64,000 nucleotides of DNA from Selaginella tamariscina (lineage: Eukaryota; Streptophyta; Lycopodiopsida; Selaginellales; Selaginellaceae): assembly GCA_003024785.1 (NCBI GenBank), contig PUQB01000193.1, positions 357,981 through 421,980 on the forward strand, given 5' to 3'. Below the pieces are notes generated by a model, which ran no database searches, was not told where the DNA came from, and worked only from the letters and a program-made list of their open reading frames with translations. Made by a program: the position numbers and the translations under genes. Positions 10,560-26,650 of this stretch are shown piece by piece. The stretch's first letter is position 1, and each line of letters starts with the position of its first letter.

Positions 10560-12327
10560 TGTGTCATAGTTTTTACTATGACTCCTCTTTACTTTGGACG
10601 TTGATTATTTGTTACCTACTGTACTATGTTGATAAGCCCTAGGTGTAGAAGAAACAGGCCCGCTTAGTGCACTTGGATATCTAGTGATGGTCCGGGGGTG
10701 TCATTAGGTATTTGCAAGAAACTCTGGGCGAAGCTAGCACTTCCATCTAGAAAACTCTTACCTTGGTTTTCGTGTCCCGGTTGGATTAATGGCTAGTTCG
10801 GTGAGTTCGGCATGTCGGATATGCTTAGAAATACCCCCAGGTTTGACAGGTTAGGGTTTAGGGGTCGATGGATAACTCACCAAGTGTTCCCTTGGGAATG
10901 AGATTTCAGTGCTAGCCCACTTATGTAAACAGGAAAACAGGGGGGGGCCTCTGTCACATAAATAAGTAGTATGTAGTAGGAGTCTGGGTTCATGACTGAG
11001 CTCGTTACTCTTCTCCCGGTGCAAGCTCTAGCTTGTGTCGTTAAGGCACAACCCTCTGTTGTGCCGCCCTAACTTCCAGATGCCAGGGGTACGTCCCACC
11101 TTCGGGGTAGCTTACCCTTAACGTTGGCGAATCCATGCCTGGGAGGTCTTGTCGGAATGCACGTTCCAAGAGCAGAGGTTGAGGCTTGTCTCCAGCCTCC
11201 TCCTCCACGTCAAGCTAGGTGTAGCACTCACGGCCAAGCAAGGCACATCGTGTCCTTGTCCAACTTGGGTGGGATCTTGTTTGACAGGTTCACATTACTA
11301 GTTCCTGAGGGTTCATTGAGGGGTTCTAGAGTTGGCATTTAGGAGCCACGTTTGTGGCACTTGGTGCAACTCTTGAATCTAAGGGCTATGGCATGATAGC
11401 CCACATCGGGGAAGGCAGTGTCACATGGAGATGTGACACTGGGCTAAACGTCACATGGTACAACGCCTGAGGCACACCCTTTGGGTTATGTCATGGGCTT
11501 GTTGCCAAGGGTTGGATACTTTAGCAAACAGACATGCTTGTGCTTGCACTAGGGTGCTAAGCCTTGGGCATCCGCTCAAGGGAGGTTAGGTTTCATAACT
11601 AGGTGTGCTTTGGCACACTTGGCTAGGGGAGTGTTCTCCTTGGAATTCAAGGGTTGAACAACCTAAACATGTTAGCAGAGCCCTTTCGTGAGGCACTCGC
11701 AAGGTCATGTGCTTAGGGTTATCCCAAACCTAGCCTTAGGGAGTTTGCTTAGCAGAACACTTGTGTCTGCCTATGGCGCACACTCGTGTCCTCATTAAGT
11801 ACTAGCCCTAGGTCTAGGGTATAACTTGGCCACTCAAACCCTTAAAGGTTAGTCGTGGTTCAGGGTACCCCTTGTCGTCCTAAAGGGGTTGTACTCCCCG
11901 GATGAGGGTGACTCCTCAATGGGTAAGTGACAATGGGGTGATTCCTCAAGGGGTAAGTGACGATGCCTTAGCTCTGTCCAGGGTATGTGTGGAACACACG
12001 TCTCCTTGATGGGGGTTAGGGCATGAGCCTGTCTAGGTCTTCTAGGGCAAGACCCTAAGTCAACTAGGGTTATCCCTCAAGGGTTTTGGGGGTAGACACT
12101 CTAGGGAGACTTAGGCTAAACCCCCTCAAGGGTTCTGGATAGACATTCTAGGGAGACTTAGGTTAAACCCTAAGTCTCCTGTTCACTTGGGCATTAGAGT
12201 CTAACCCTAGGGGTCGTTGGGGTTGTTCTGGGAAACTTAGTGTTACTCACACATGGTGATGATGCCGAATGGCCACTTGGCAGCCACGTGTTGCCACGTG
12301 TTAGCCCTTTGGGTTAAAACTCTGACA
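10560..12327 (+). repeat. Full-length 3' LTR of the LARD-like element
   Basis: Starts TGTGTCATAG and ends ACTCTGACA, about 1.77 kb. The distal half is shared with 6025-6808. Relative to that copy it contains short tandem duplications near 11935-11965 (GGGTGATTCCTCAAGG) and near 12090-12150 (tctagggagacttagg). A second possible left edge is TGTCACATGG at about 11429, preceded by a weaker purine run. I prefer 10560 because of its stronger tract. Confidence 0.6.
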
Positions 12328-14840
12328 CATAGTTTCTCAATAATCCCTCCATAAATTCTCTACTTTTTGCCTTATAAATAAGAATGTACCAACTAAATTT
12401 CTACCTTCATCCACATTTTAAGCTGTTTTGTTCTTCAAACTAAAGCATATAATCACTCCCCAACATTCAAAACAATTCTTGCAGACAAGTTTCTTAATGG
12501 ATTGAAGGGCTACAACTTTTTCTTCACCCAATTAATCATGTCCTTAGAAAGCCAAGGATTGCCATTCTGCACAACTAAGGTGCCTTTGTATCCATCCACC
12601 TTAATTGTTGTCTCCACCTTTTCCCATGTACCTAAATTCTCCTCATGTCTCAATTCAATTATTACAGGATTTTCCTCAACTTACTCTTCTAAATCATCTT
12701 GTTTTAGATAGGCTTGTAATTTCTCGACAAATCATTTTTTTGTAAAAATCCTCAAAGTACTTAGGTTAATCCTACCACTATCCACCTCCAACACCATTAC
12801 TACCTAAAAGATCTTGTGCTATTTCCTTCCCATGTATTAGTTCTATAATGATCAAACCATTTGTTGCTACCAAATTGTAATCTATTAAGTTTATTAGAAG
12901 CTTGCTTGCATCCTATTGTAATTTTTCCCAAATGTTTTCTTGCTTGTTATGGGCTTTAGAAAATTGTACAACACCACTTGCCTCAAGTTCTATAATTATG
13001 TTGAGCCCATCTTCTCTTCCATTACATCTGCACCATCGTAGCATCATTCATGTCCAACTAGGCCTCCAACCTTTAAAAAGGAATTTTTGCAGCAATCAAA
13101 TCTATTTCTTGAAAATGGTACAACTAAGTGTATATGGTAGTCATGAAAGTACATGTGAATGAAAGACCTTAGAGATCCAAACATTCAAAAAGATGTTACA
13201 TGATAAAAGAAACAATGAAATGGCATGAGATTTAGACGTCTAAATGTGTTTCAACAATAATGGAGTTATTCTTTAGCGTCCATTTGCCGTCTCCACAACC
13301 TAAAAAAACATGACACTGTGGAACAGCTTGGACTCTTTCTTCAAGGCACAAGTGGGGATGTAGAAATACGTTGATGTACATAATAAGCACACATAATAAC
13401 CTTTTAATCTAATAAGAACATACTTAGAAACCACAAAAAAAGGTAACCTTGTGTACTAAGTGTTCTTGTAGGACAATGATATGCTGGATCTCTCTTTTTT
13501 TTCAAGGCAAGTTTGCACAAGCTGAGAACATAGTTGTTGTGTTACTTTTCAATTTTGCCTATCAACTCGTTTGACATTTGCAACTTCAAGTCCATTCCAT
13601 AAAAGTTTTTAATATACAACTCCTCATTGATGTACAACTACTTTATTTGTTTATCCACGAGGTTAGTCAACTGCGTTCTATTGTGCACAAAGTCTTGATG
13701 TTGGAACTGACAACTTGTCCACCTAGGTTGATCTTGCCTAAAAAAATTCAACATGCTCAAGGAACTTCATACTTGACTGCCGAGTTTCTACACATGTCTC
13801 GTAGTTGTCGCATTGGATCACCATCGAAAGAGTGTCTAACGATTGGCCCAAGAATATGTTGAAGATATTGCTATCACAAGTTACTAACTAGTTCCCAATG
13901 ATGCCTTACATCTTCACCCGTGAACCTATTGCAAGTGGGTTGTATTGCCAACACTATTTGTGATAGCTTTTGGTGAGTAGGTTCAAAATGAAGACTCATT
14001 GGTTATGTTCCAGTGTACACGACAAAAGCATCTATGCAATGATGACTTTCTTCTTTCATGCCACAAAATTCCAATAACGTGTCACCCACATGATACAAAA
14101 TTTTAACTGGTTATAAAGCAAATATATAATTAGAATTGATTTGTGCTAACTAACCATGTGAACATTTCCACATGTTATATGATAATTTTGACCCATCGTT
14201 CGTCTCGTTGGACATTGGCAGCTTTCCGCACATTGAGTCACGTTTCGATTGATACAAATCTGTACACGACGGGGCAAGCTGGGAAGCTTTTTACGAGCAG
14301 AGGCCACGATAGCTGGAATATAGATTTCTCATCCTTTGTGGGATGTTGACAGCTATCGATCATGTTTTAATAATTTACTTTCAGTAACCATTCTTGAAAC
14401 GTTTTTTACTCAGGTGGATAACGGTGTAGTTAACTCTAGCTTACTTAGCTTTATGTGGAGACTAACTGTATATTGATTTTAAACATTGTTCACAGTGAAT
14501 TTACATTAATAACAAATTTCAATATTCAACTTATTAACAAAACATTTTGCCAGTCCCAAATTAATCGAAGCTCAAAATCTTCAAGAGATTAAAACTTACT
14601 TAGTTTTCACCCTAATTAATAAAATAAACCATTCAAGCTTATACATTTCCATGTACATTCTAGGAGATAACGACTGTTATCGCTTATTCATTGAAGAATG
14701 TGTACATATGTTCATTGAGGAACATATACAGTGATATGTATGTTACAGAAAAGTATATTAAACACGCATATACACACAGATAGAGTTAAGAGCAAATTTC
14801 ATTCTCACTATAAATTGGATTGGTGCATTATAGTATATAC
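12328..14840. other. Gene-poor stretch with decayed coding remnants
   Basis: AT-rich sequence without long open frames. On the minus strand, about 12510-12960 reads as a broken protein with phrases such as ELIHGKEIAQDLLG and VVQNGNPWLSKDM interrupted by stops. Another minus-strand patch, near 13700-14000, reads PTCNRFTGEDVRHHWE. I do not recognise either family. They may be remnants of one old gene or of a DNA transposon. Confidence 0.35.
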
Positions 14841-14845
14841 ACAAA

Positions 14846-15230
14846 GATGCTCGGTAACACAACGGTCGTGGCTCACGCACGACATCTCTCGGACTCAATT
14901 CCCACTTGGAATCTTCTTAGAAAAGCTGACATATCACGAATGGGCTTCGGTTCCGGCCGAAGCACAAGAAATACCAGCGTCGGATGCCGTTCTTAGCTCT
15001 CCAATGGCTGGGAATGTTGGAGAGGCGGGTGGGGGAAGCACCGTCGATTCGGTGACGAGTCTATCGAGTAATCCCCGATGTCCACGAACTCTCAGGTGCG
15101 AGTACCTAAAATTTCTCTGGCTGCGTAGATGGGTCTGCCGTTGCTGTAGTCATTCGTTGCGGCTCTACCCCTAGCGCCCCACAGTTCCAGTTCCAGATTG
15201 TGATAAGTGCCTGGACTTCTTAGATATGAT
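14846..15230 (+). repeat. Possible tRNA-derived SINE
   Basis: An A-box-like TAACACAACGG at about 14855-14865 and a B-box-like GGACTCAATTCC at 14891-14902 are spaced as in a tRNA-derived pol III promoter, but the flanks do not fold into a complete tRNA. GC-richer sequence follows to about 15200, against an AT-rich background. No poly(A) tail or target-site duplication is clear, so this is tentative. Confidence 0.3.
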
Positions 15231-16240
15231 TGATTGTAACTCTATCAATTCCATTCACGTTGTTTTCCGTATTGACGAGACCCGTTCCATATGCCCCGCA
15301 CCGGCGCGCCAAGCCGGAGGTGCGACCCCAAGACCCGGTATGCCGGCGGGACTGAATCCCTACCCCTTCGTAGACTTAGAGAGGCTCAGAGAGCTAGAGA
15401 GGCTTTGCTGATTGCAATTTGAGGCGCTCTCTCCCTCTCTCTCTCTTGCATGGGAGGCCATGCTTAGTTTACCATGAGAGCTGCATACGACAGGATGAGC
15501 TTGCGGGGAGAACGCTTGCCGGTTTTTGGCCCACTTGAGACCACACACCCTGTGTATGCCGGAATCTTTACTGAGCTTGATAAGTGCCTCCACTGCCCCC
15601 ATCTCTTTGGTGCCCAATGCCCTCTTCATACTTGCCTTGCCCATTTTGTATCGGTAAGACACCTAATCCCCTTTTATATAACGGGGTTCTGTCTGAAGCC
15701 AAGAAATATTCTTCCGGATATTACGTAATTGTTTATACTGTTGTACAATTTAAATACATAAAAAAATTCATGTTTGAATTAAATTTAGGTTACTGAGATG
15801 CGAGCGCCACGGTAAATAACCTGTGCTCAAATTTTGCTGGTTTGATAAGATTAAAAATCAGAGTATTCGTATATGTAACAGATAAGTATATAATGTATTT
15901 GACACACACACACACACACACACCTTGGATGGTATATGCATATAACTTTTTAACTTACCATATCACTGGATCATAGATGAATTATAGTTTTAAGTTTTAT
16001 TTAAATCAAATGTATATTATTAGTGATATGGCACAAGGGAAGCGTACCAGATGAGCTGTGTAACCACCAGGAAGAAGAATAGTCCTTTGTTCCCTGGTAA
16101 GTACAGCTGCTGAGCGACTATGTATCCTCCACCACAATTCCCAGTTCATTCCCAATATGTGTTCAGTATAAGAGTTATGATAATACATAAAACTGAGTGT
16201 GTGTATAAAACTTTTTTTGGAAGAGTTTATATGTAGGAGA
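15230..16240. other. Intergenic, no supported gene
   Basis: Contains a GC-rich patch (15280-15380), a CT microsatellite near 15427-15447 and a (CA)n microsatellite at 15900-15923. A 60-codon minus-strand frame at 16006-16188 looks less random than its surroundings but matches nothing I know. Confidence 0.5.
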
Positions 16241-16245
16241 AAGAT

Positions 16246-17345
16246 GTGCGTGTGTTATTGTGTGCGTTACACCATATATGCACTATATATGTTTTTTCCA
16301 AGTGTAGAGTGTGTTATTGTGCATGTGTATATACTTATCCTATTTGTTCAATCCTCTTAATAAGAACCAGCAACCAAATACTGATAATACGCGTGTGTAG
16401 ACATATAGTTTGTATGTGTGGATATACATCATGTAACACTATATGTATATGTATGACTATGAACAATTACCAACTTTTATTTCAGACGAGGTCAGACGTT
16501 TGTATGCATGAATATGAGGTATATATATGTTCTAGATATGTATTCACACACACACACATACTGTAAATATAACAACCATATATATAACATTTTGACATAA
16601 GACATTATAAAGTTTAAACAACCATATTTTGGTTTATAAATAAAATGCCATAACATATCATTAAAACAATAAAATTAATAATAAATTAGGTAAAAGCAAA
16701 TTGATTAGAAGTAATAATAATGAATTTATCACGATATTGCAATTATTATAGTGATGGCAACACAACAAATTATCATAATATTAATAATATTATTATTCTT
16801 AATTTTAATTTTAAAATGCAAGTTTATAAATTTTAATAGATGTTTAAACTAACAATGAAATTTATATTTGAATTAACAATCTCACTGTTAATTTTTAAAA
16901 GTAAAATTAAAATATTAAATTTATAAATAAATATATAGAAATATAAAAGAAAATGTAATATATATAATATTATATTTTAAATTGAAATATGTAACATACA
17001 GTTTTAAAAATAAAATATATATATATATTACTCTCTTTTTATATTTGAGATTTAGCACAGGTTGTTTTAAGTTTGAGATTGCATATGCATACAACACGTC
17101 TGAATACATATATAGGAGTTCTGAACAAAAGTTGATAATTGTTCATAGTCATACATACACAGTGTTACAATAAACACACACACACACACACACACACACA
17201 CGTATTTTCAGTGTGCTTATTAAGAGGGTTGAACAAATAGGATAAGTATATACATATGCACAATAAACACACTCAGACATACACACGCACAAAAGAAATT
17301 GTTCATAATTGTATAGTGCATATATGATGTGCATACACAACATAA
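16246..17345. repeat. Long inverted repeat, arms of about 270 bp
   Basis: Sequence at about 16246-16525 reappears in reverse complement at about 17075-17345. Shared landmarks are ATATACTTATCCTATTTG with its complement near 17230-17260, CATATATGCACTATA with its complement near 17310-17330, and TGACTATGAACAATTA with its complement near 17135-17155. The arms are diverged and carry CA/TG repeats. The 550-bp spacer is very AT-rich. A third, shorter copy of one arm end lies near 17410-17460. Confidence 0.6.
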
Positions 17346-17502
17346 AATTTATATTTACAGGGTTGCAACTGAGAGGGACGGATATATACTGTAATTATAC
17401 AATAACACACACGTCAATTGTTCATAATCATTTTTGATGCTTATTAAGAGGGTTGAAATAACACACACACACACATATGTTTCTATGTATGAACTCTTCT
17501 CT

Positions 17503-17537
<35 letters not shown>

Positions 17538-17767
17538 GGAACACCCAGATGCATATATACATACATACTCACAACTATGTGTGTGCAGTTACCGATTGTG
17601 CATTGAGCCAGTATAAGCACATAAGAGATATATTACATTGTATGTATGTTCCATGTATCCATGTGACACATATATACAACTTAAATATATATACACATAT
17701 GCCTATGTATATGCACACACATATCCATTGGCACACATTCTATAACTGTTTTATATTATTATAAGAG

Positions 17768-17848
17768 TGTGCATATATATACACGTGAATTATATGTGCA
17801 CTTACTATTGTATATGCTTACATATATAATTCATGTGTATATATAATC
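17768..17848. repeat. Short imperfect inverted repeat
   Basis: About 32-bp arms (tgcatatatatacac... and its near complement ending ...atataatcgca) flank an 18-bp spacer. The arms are AT-rich, so this may be chance structure in a microsatellite-rich area or a small foldback element. Confidence 0.4.
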
Positions 17849-18354
17849 GCACCCAAAACAAGAATCATACCACTAGATTAAATACCCATTGACAAAGCTC
17901 CTCCGACCACAGTTGAATATATTTTCCTTATCTACCAGTAAGTATAAGTAATATATATATATAAATATATATTATATATTATATAGAGAGAGAGAGAGAG
18001 AGAGAAGAGAGAGGAGAGAGAGAGTATATACAAAAATTAAGTTGTATATATATATATATATATACATATGCAGTTCAAGTAATTACAATCTGCATATCTT
18101 TAAATTGTATAGACATGTGTCATATGTGTGTACACATACTTTGTATGAATATGCTTACACTGGCACAAAGTGCGTGCATTTGTGTGTGTACTTATGTATA
18201 TATGTAGTTTATATCATATATATATATGTACAACGTATACATGTAACATATCTTTAAATTAGTTATATTTATTACATCATAACGATTTATATGATGTATT
18301 AATATATATACATATAACACACATACACATAGCGATGCCGAGCACCTGAAACTT

Positions 18355-18405
18355 CTGTCATTGACGGAATATCCGCACAGGCAGGAATATCCTGTTTCTG
18401 TCTAA
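18355..18405 (-). pseudogene. Stray fragment of the poly(A) polymerase exon 13
   Basis: TTGACGGAATATC, then aggcagg, then AATATCCTGT and TCTGT occur here in the same order as in exon 13 of the poly(A) polymerase gene at about 20724-20792, with an internal gap of roughly 23 bp. It lies about 1.7 kb beyond the 3' end of that gene and in the same orientation. It is best read as a fragment left by a partial duplication, without coding capacity. Confidence 0.5.
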
Positions 18406-20108
18406 TACGTATACACACACATACTTACAGATGCATACATACATGTACACAAACACATAAATTCTTTAAGATGTATTTTCTTTGAAAAAATTAGTAGAAA
18501 ATGAACCTCATTTAACTTTTATCTTTGAGAATTTCTTAAAACTGATGATACTTGAATATAAAACACACACACTCGTATACGTATACATATGCTGCTCCAG
18601 CGCTTTGTGCATATATCACTCTCAAGTTTATTATACAGTCGTATATATACATACCCATATTAAATAAAGGTATTTATGTGGAATGTACATATACAGCGTA
18701 GATATAAAGAACAAAAGATGTGCGTGTGTATGTGTTGTTTCTGTACATTTTTAAAACTCTCTTATTAATTGTTAACATGTGTGTGTCTGTATATTTGCGT
18801 GCGTGCGTGCGTGTGTGTGTATTTGCAAAGATTTTCTATGTAGAAGTGTGCAGCACACACACACATGTATTACTGTGCGTATGATATGACTTATGTATAA
18901 TTAAACCTATGCACGGATAAATTAAACACTTATAAATTGTATATCCATCTATCTGTAGAACAAACGATGTGTGTGTGTACTTATCATATATATCCTATTG
19001 GTTTGTCGCAACCAGTAAACACATAATTTTATGTTCGGAATGTCGCATTATGATTGTATGAATGGTAAGAAGTTAAGTTTACCTTAGCCAAATTTTAAAA
19101 TATTAAATTTGTTTACTCTAATTGAAGAATAAAAATGAATAAATATATATATATGGACTTTATGAATAAAGAATGGTGAATTTTAATATTAATAAAGTAC
19201 GATATTTTTAATGTGATATAATCCATACATACAGATGTATATATACATATACATTAGCGTGTGTAGAGGGAGAGGTGTATACATAACACACGCACACGCA
19301 CACGCACATATATATAAGGGTGTGCATAGGTGTATCTATATACATTATAAGTGTAACTTCTTTACTAATTCAATGACAAAACAAAAGAAAAACAAATTTA
19401 ATATATAAAACTGCTGAATTACCTCCGTACATCTGTACGATGTATACTGAGCCAATAAAATTAAACACATTTAAATTTTATATCTTATTTTTACTTCGTG
19501 TTTTATTAAAATGTGTAAATAAAATTATCAGATTAAATTTTAAATGTAATGCAGCTCGTAACGTGTTACACAACTTTTTATATTTCACATTATCTACCTC
19601 AGGTAAAATAATTGAGATCCCTAAATATAATAATGATAAAGGATTTTATTATTTAAACATTTACATTTTATAACGAAATAATTTTTTTAAAAAAGAAAAT
19701 CTCTCAACAATAATTTAAAGCTTAAACAATATTATCACTCTCCCAATGATATGTAGCCCTTGTCTTACACCAAATAACACACACGTATTCACCTAATATT
19801 TCTATAATTGTTTTGAATATATATTTAAATCAGATTTAAATATTATAAATGACAAAGCATTGGCACAATTTAGAGCACCCAAAAAACAGTGCTTTTATTA
19901 AATTCAACTAAAAGAAAACGTTACAAAATACAATTGTATTTATATTCACAAAGCAGTCCTTGAGTAAAACAAAGTAAATCAGTGCGAATTCACCTCCTGT
20001 TATCGTTAGTTACTGTAGCAGTACTTAACCTGCTCAAATAAACAAAAATAAAGAAAAAATAATAAAAAATTCAAAACAAGGTTAATCAAGACAAGAACTA
20101 AAGCATAA

Positions 20109-23426
<3,318 letters not shown>

Positions 23427-24478
23427 TCCGCTACACTGCCGGATTTTGGGGGCGCTCGCAAGGGTCCTTTAATAGGGGATTTTTGCAAGAAATGAGGGAT
23501 TTCTCGGAAGAATGAGGGGTTTTCGCAAGAAATAAGTAGGATTTTCGCAAGAATTTTGTAAATTTTACAGGATATAAACAAAAGCTAATGAATTCTTGTA
23601 AGATTACTATGATTCTTCAAGGATCTGTACAATACGCAGAAACAGCCGGAGACGGCACTCCTATGGTAGCGCCATATGCTTCTCCTAGATTGACCTAAAC
23701 CTAATGCCTATGCACCCTTAATAAGGTATCTTATTTTTACGCCACGCTTTGAAATGTAGCAGCGTTAGATGATCATAGGCTAATTTAAAGGAAAATTCAA
23801 AATCTATATAATTTATATTTATATAAGTACATCCGAAATATATTTTCCCTGCTTTTCCCTTCATCTAATGACATGTAGCACTTTGATCGCAAATATTACG
23901 TGGCAACTTGGTATTCAATTAATATTAAAATTCGTTTTTATTATTTTGTAAAATTGGTCCATAAAGTAATAGTTCATGTATACATGTGTATTTATACGCA
24001 AACACCGCTCACATAATATATATATGTGTGTGTGTGTGTGTGTGTAATTTAACACATATTGCTGCTGTAAGTATTTATTTAAGAAAGTGAAAGCTAAAAA
24101 AACAAGAATATATTATATATACATATAATACTTATTTGTGGTTGTAAACACACAGTAATTCGAAATTATATTAAATAAAATTTTTATTTTATAAGTTAAT
24201 TATAATTATTAAAAGACTTATATATGTTTAATATATACATAAGTACAATTATTTTATACAGACGTGTGGTTACCTGTTTATATATTTCATTTCTTGTAAA
24301 TAATACTTTAATATTTTAGTATATATCTTATAAATTTATACAATAATATTAAATATATAATTATAACATATTATTAACAAGATATTTAGGGCTTAATTAA
24401 AAATTAAGGAAAATTTTAAAAATTTAGGGAAATTTTAAAAATTCTAGGGCAGAGGAAATTTTAGGGCTGCGACGCGGG
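23427..24478. promoter_or_regulatory. Divergent promoter region between poly(A) polymerase and YVH1
   Basis: About 1.05 kb separates two genes transcribed away from each other. Next to the poly(A) polymerase start, at about 23462-23555, a unit of about 25 bp ending in TTTTCGCAAGAA or close variants is repeated about four times, probably in the 5' leader. The middle is AT-rich with a (TG)n tract at about 24022-24045. Beside the YVH1 start is an AAATTTTAGGG-type repeat (24385-24470). No single core promoter stands out. Confidence 0.5.
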
Positions 24479-26369
24479 ATGAAGAAGGTGAGAGAAGGGC
24501 TGTACATTGGCGGCATGGAGGATGCCATTGCTGTCCTATCCGGCTACATAACAGATGTAACACACATTCTGTCTGTTGCAGCCTTCAATTTCCTCAAGGA
24601 CGATCAAGCTCTTGACACATTCTTGGCCTTCAAAACCCGTCAATCCTCCCTTAACAACCCCGGTACAGATTAATACATATACTGTTAACAATTTGTATAC
24701 TGTGTGTAGACACGTGCGTGTATTGTGTATAATATTCATATACATTCACGAGAAAGATAGCTACATACAGACGCAACTGACATTATTTTTGTAGATGCCG
24801 CCCCTGCTTTTGCTAATCTGGAGTTGGGTATGTCCTCGTAATATTCAAGATAAATTATGTTATATGTGTGTGTGTGTGTGCCTATACACATATTTGTGGG
24901 TTTATATAGAAATACACCCAACATATGTCTATAAAAATCATATCTAACTTGTAAAACACTTCCGTGGTTGTATATGCAGTGTCAATCTATGATCAATGTA
25001 TGTATATGTCGTGTCTGTCTGCATTATGTATAATTAATGCTCTCTCTCTCTCTCTCTCTCGATACACACACACACACACACACATACATACGGTGTTTTA
25101 ACAGGTGCTCAAGCTAGAGCTAAGTTGGTAAGGAAAACTGTGGATCTGATTGATGCCGATACGGAGAACATGCTGGACTCTCTTGAGGAATGTCTAGAGT
25201 TTATTGAAAAGGGAAGAAGTGAAGGCGGTGTGCTTGTTCATTGTGTTGCTGGTATTTCACGCAGGCAAGTTTTAGTTGTGTGTGTGTGTGTTTTGACTAG
25301 GTATTGTTTCAGTGCCTCTGTGATCACAGCATTTTTGATGAGGAGTGACAAGCTCACATTTAAAGGTCATACCTAAAAACACATACACATAACACACATG
25401 CACACATTTTTTGTATAATGTATATGTTACAGATTCCCTCTCTGCTTTGAAGAAATGCAAGAGGAGAGTTTGTCCAAATGCAGGATTCCGGAAACAGGTG
25501 AGTAATGTCTGTGCAAGATTAACGTATTGTTTGATTGTTATACATATTTATATATACAAGTAATATACATAATAATACTACATTATTTTGCAGCTGGAAC
25601 TGTTTGAGGAGATGGGATGTGTTGTGGACAAAAATAGCAGTGTATACAGAAGATTTCGCTTGGAGAATCTTGGTTAGTCACACACACACATGTCTACATA
25701 TGATGCATTCATATTGTATGTGTGTGGGTTTATATAAATACGTTTTTGTTATGTGATATATGCAGGACAAAAATATAATACAGGTAACAAGATTGACATT
25801 TCCAAGCTACTAGCTGAAGACCCTCATATAAGAGCTGAAAATGTGCCGAAAGAATCAAAGCAGAGATTATTCCGATGCATGAAGTGTAGAAGATTGCTGG
25901 CCGTACAAGACAACTTGGTTGATCACACTAAATACGGAGAATATCCGGAAGTATCTTCTTGTACGGCAATTTTTGTCGAGCCAATGCAGTGGATGACTAC
26001 AGGTCAGTCTACGCTTTCATACTACACACGTATATATATCATGCTATATACATATAAATGTGTCAATCCATTACATACAATACAACGGCACGCATTATTA
26101 CACGCATACCTGCATATACGAATACAGTTTGCGTACAAGTCTTATTAAATGGTTAATTATGATTAATATAATGTTACAGATCAACGAGGATTGTTGCCTG
26201 TACAAGGGAAGCTTTCGTGTGCTGGCTGTGGGGCCAAAGTGGGGAATTACAACTGGCCGGCGTACAGTGTAATTGTGGTATATGGGTTACGCCTGCATTT
26301 CATTTCCACTCTCAGAAAATAGATGATTATGCATTAAGATTAATAGCCATGAAATCTGTCTACTTTTGA
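24479..26369 (+). CDS. YVH1: YVH1/DUSP12-type dual-specificity phosphatase with zinc-binding C-terminus
   Basis: Family members dephosphorylate Ser/Thr/Tyr residues; YVH1 also acts in late 60S ribosome maturation. Exons: 24479-24662, 24795-about 24827, 25106-25264, 25313-25365, 25433-25497, 25594-25672, 25766-26002 and 26180-26369. The N-terminal start MKKVREGLYIGG is typical. The P-loop is HCVAGISR followed by SAS across an intron, giving the HCxxGxSRS signature. The C-terminal zinc region has CMKCRRLLA, SSCTAIFVEPMQWM, CAGCGAKVGNYNW and CNCGIWVTPAFHFHSQKID, as in YVH1. Intron 3 (25265-25312) is only 48 nt and uses a GC donor. One base seems to be missing at about 26254-26257, shifting the frame just before the last zinc ligands. 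Confidence 0.9.
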
Positions 26370-26650
26370 AATTTAAAAAATTATATTATATTTGTATAAA
26401 TGCTTTTAATTAAATCTTATATAATAAGTTTATTTAGTGTCTATATGTCTGTGTATGTCATTAACGGCTGGTCGATAGTCGTTTTAAATTCCATTTGACA
26501 ATTATTTTGAATTATATTGATTAATTATTTTAAACTCATAATTATTTTAAATTCATGGTTATTAAATAGGATAAATTTACTAAGTTAAAAATAACAATTG
26601 AATTAAAGTATGATTAAGAATGATTCAATCTAAGAATAAATTTATCACAT
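26370..26650. other. AT-rich 3' flank of YVH1
   Basis: No gene is seen. It contains short tandem words such as attattttaaatt at 26500-26570 and ends at the left edge of a Ty3/gypsy LTR. Confidence 0.5.

Larger units (their letters stand above)
17346..20100. other. Microsatellite-rich intergenic region
   Basis: Dense (CA)n, (TG)n, (TA)n and (GA)n tracts, for example (TG)n at 17508-17533 and GA-rich sequence at 17985-18026. Besides the short inverted repeat at 17768-17848 and the poly(A)-polymerase-like fragment at 18355-18405, I see no gene. Confidence 0.6.

Noticed and set aside
14846..14930. tRNA gene
   Set aside because: A- and B-box-like words are present, but no acceptor stem or full cloverleaf can be drawn; kept only as a possible SINE head.
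16006..16188. Small protein gene on the minus strand
   Set aside because: A single 60-codon frame without splice context or recognisable motif; not enough to call a gene.
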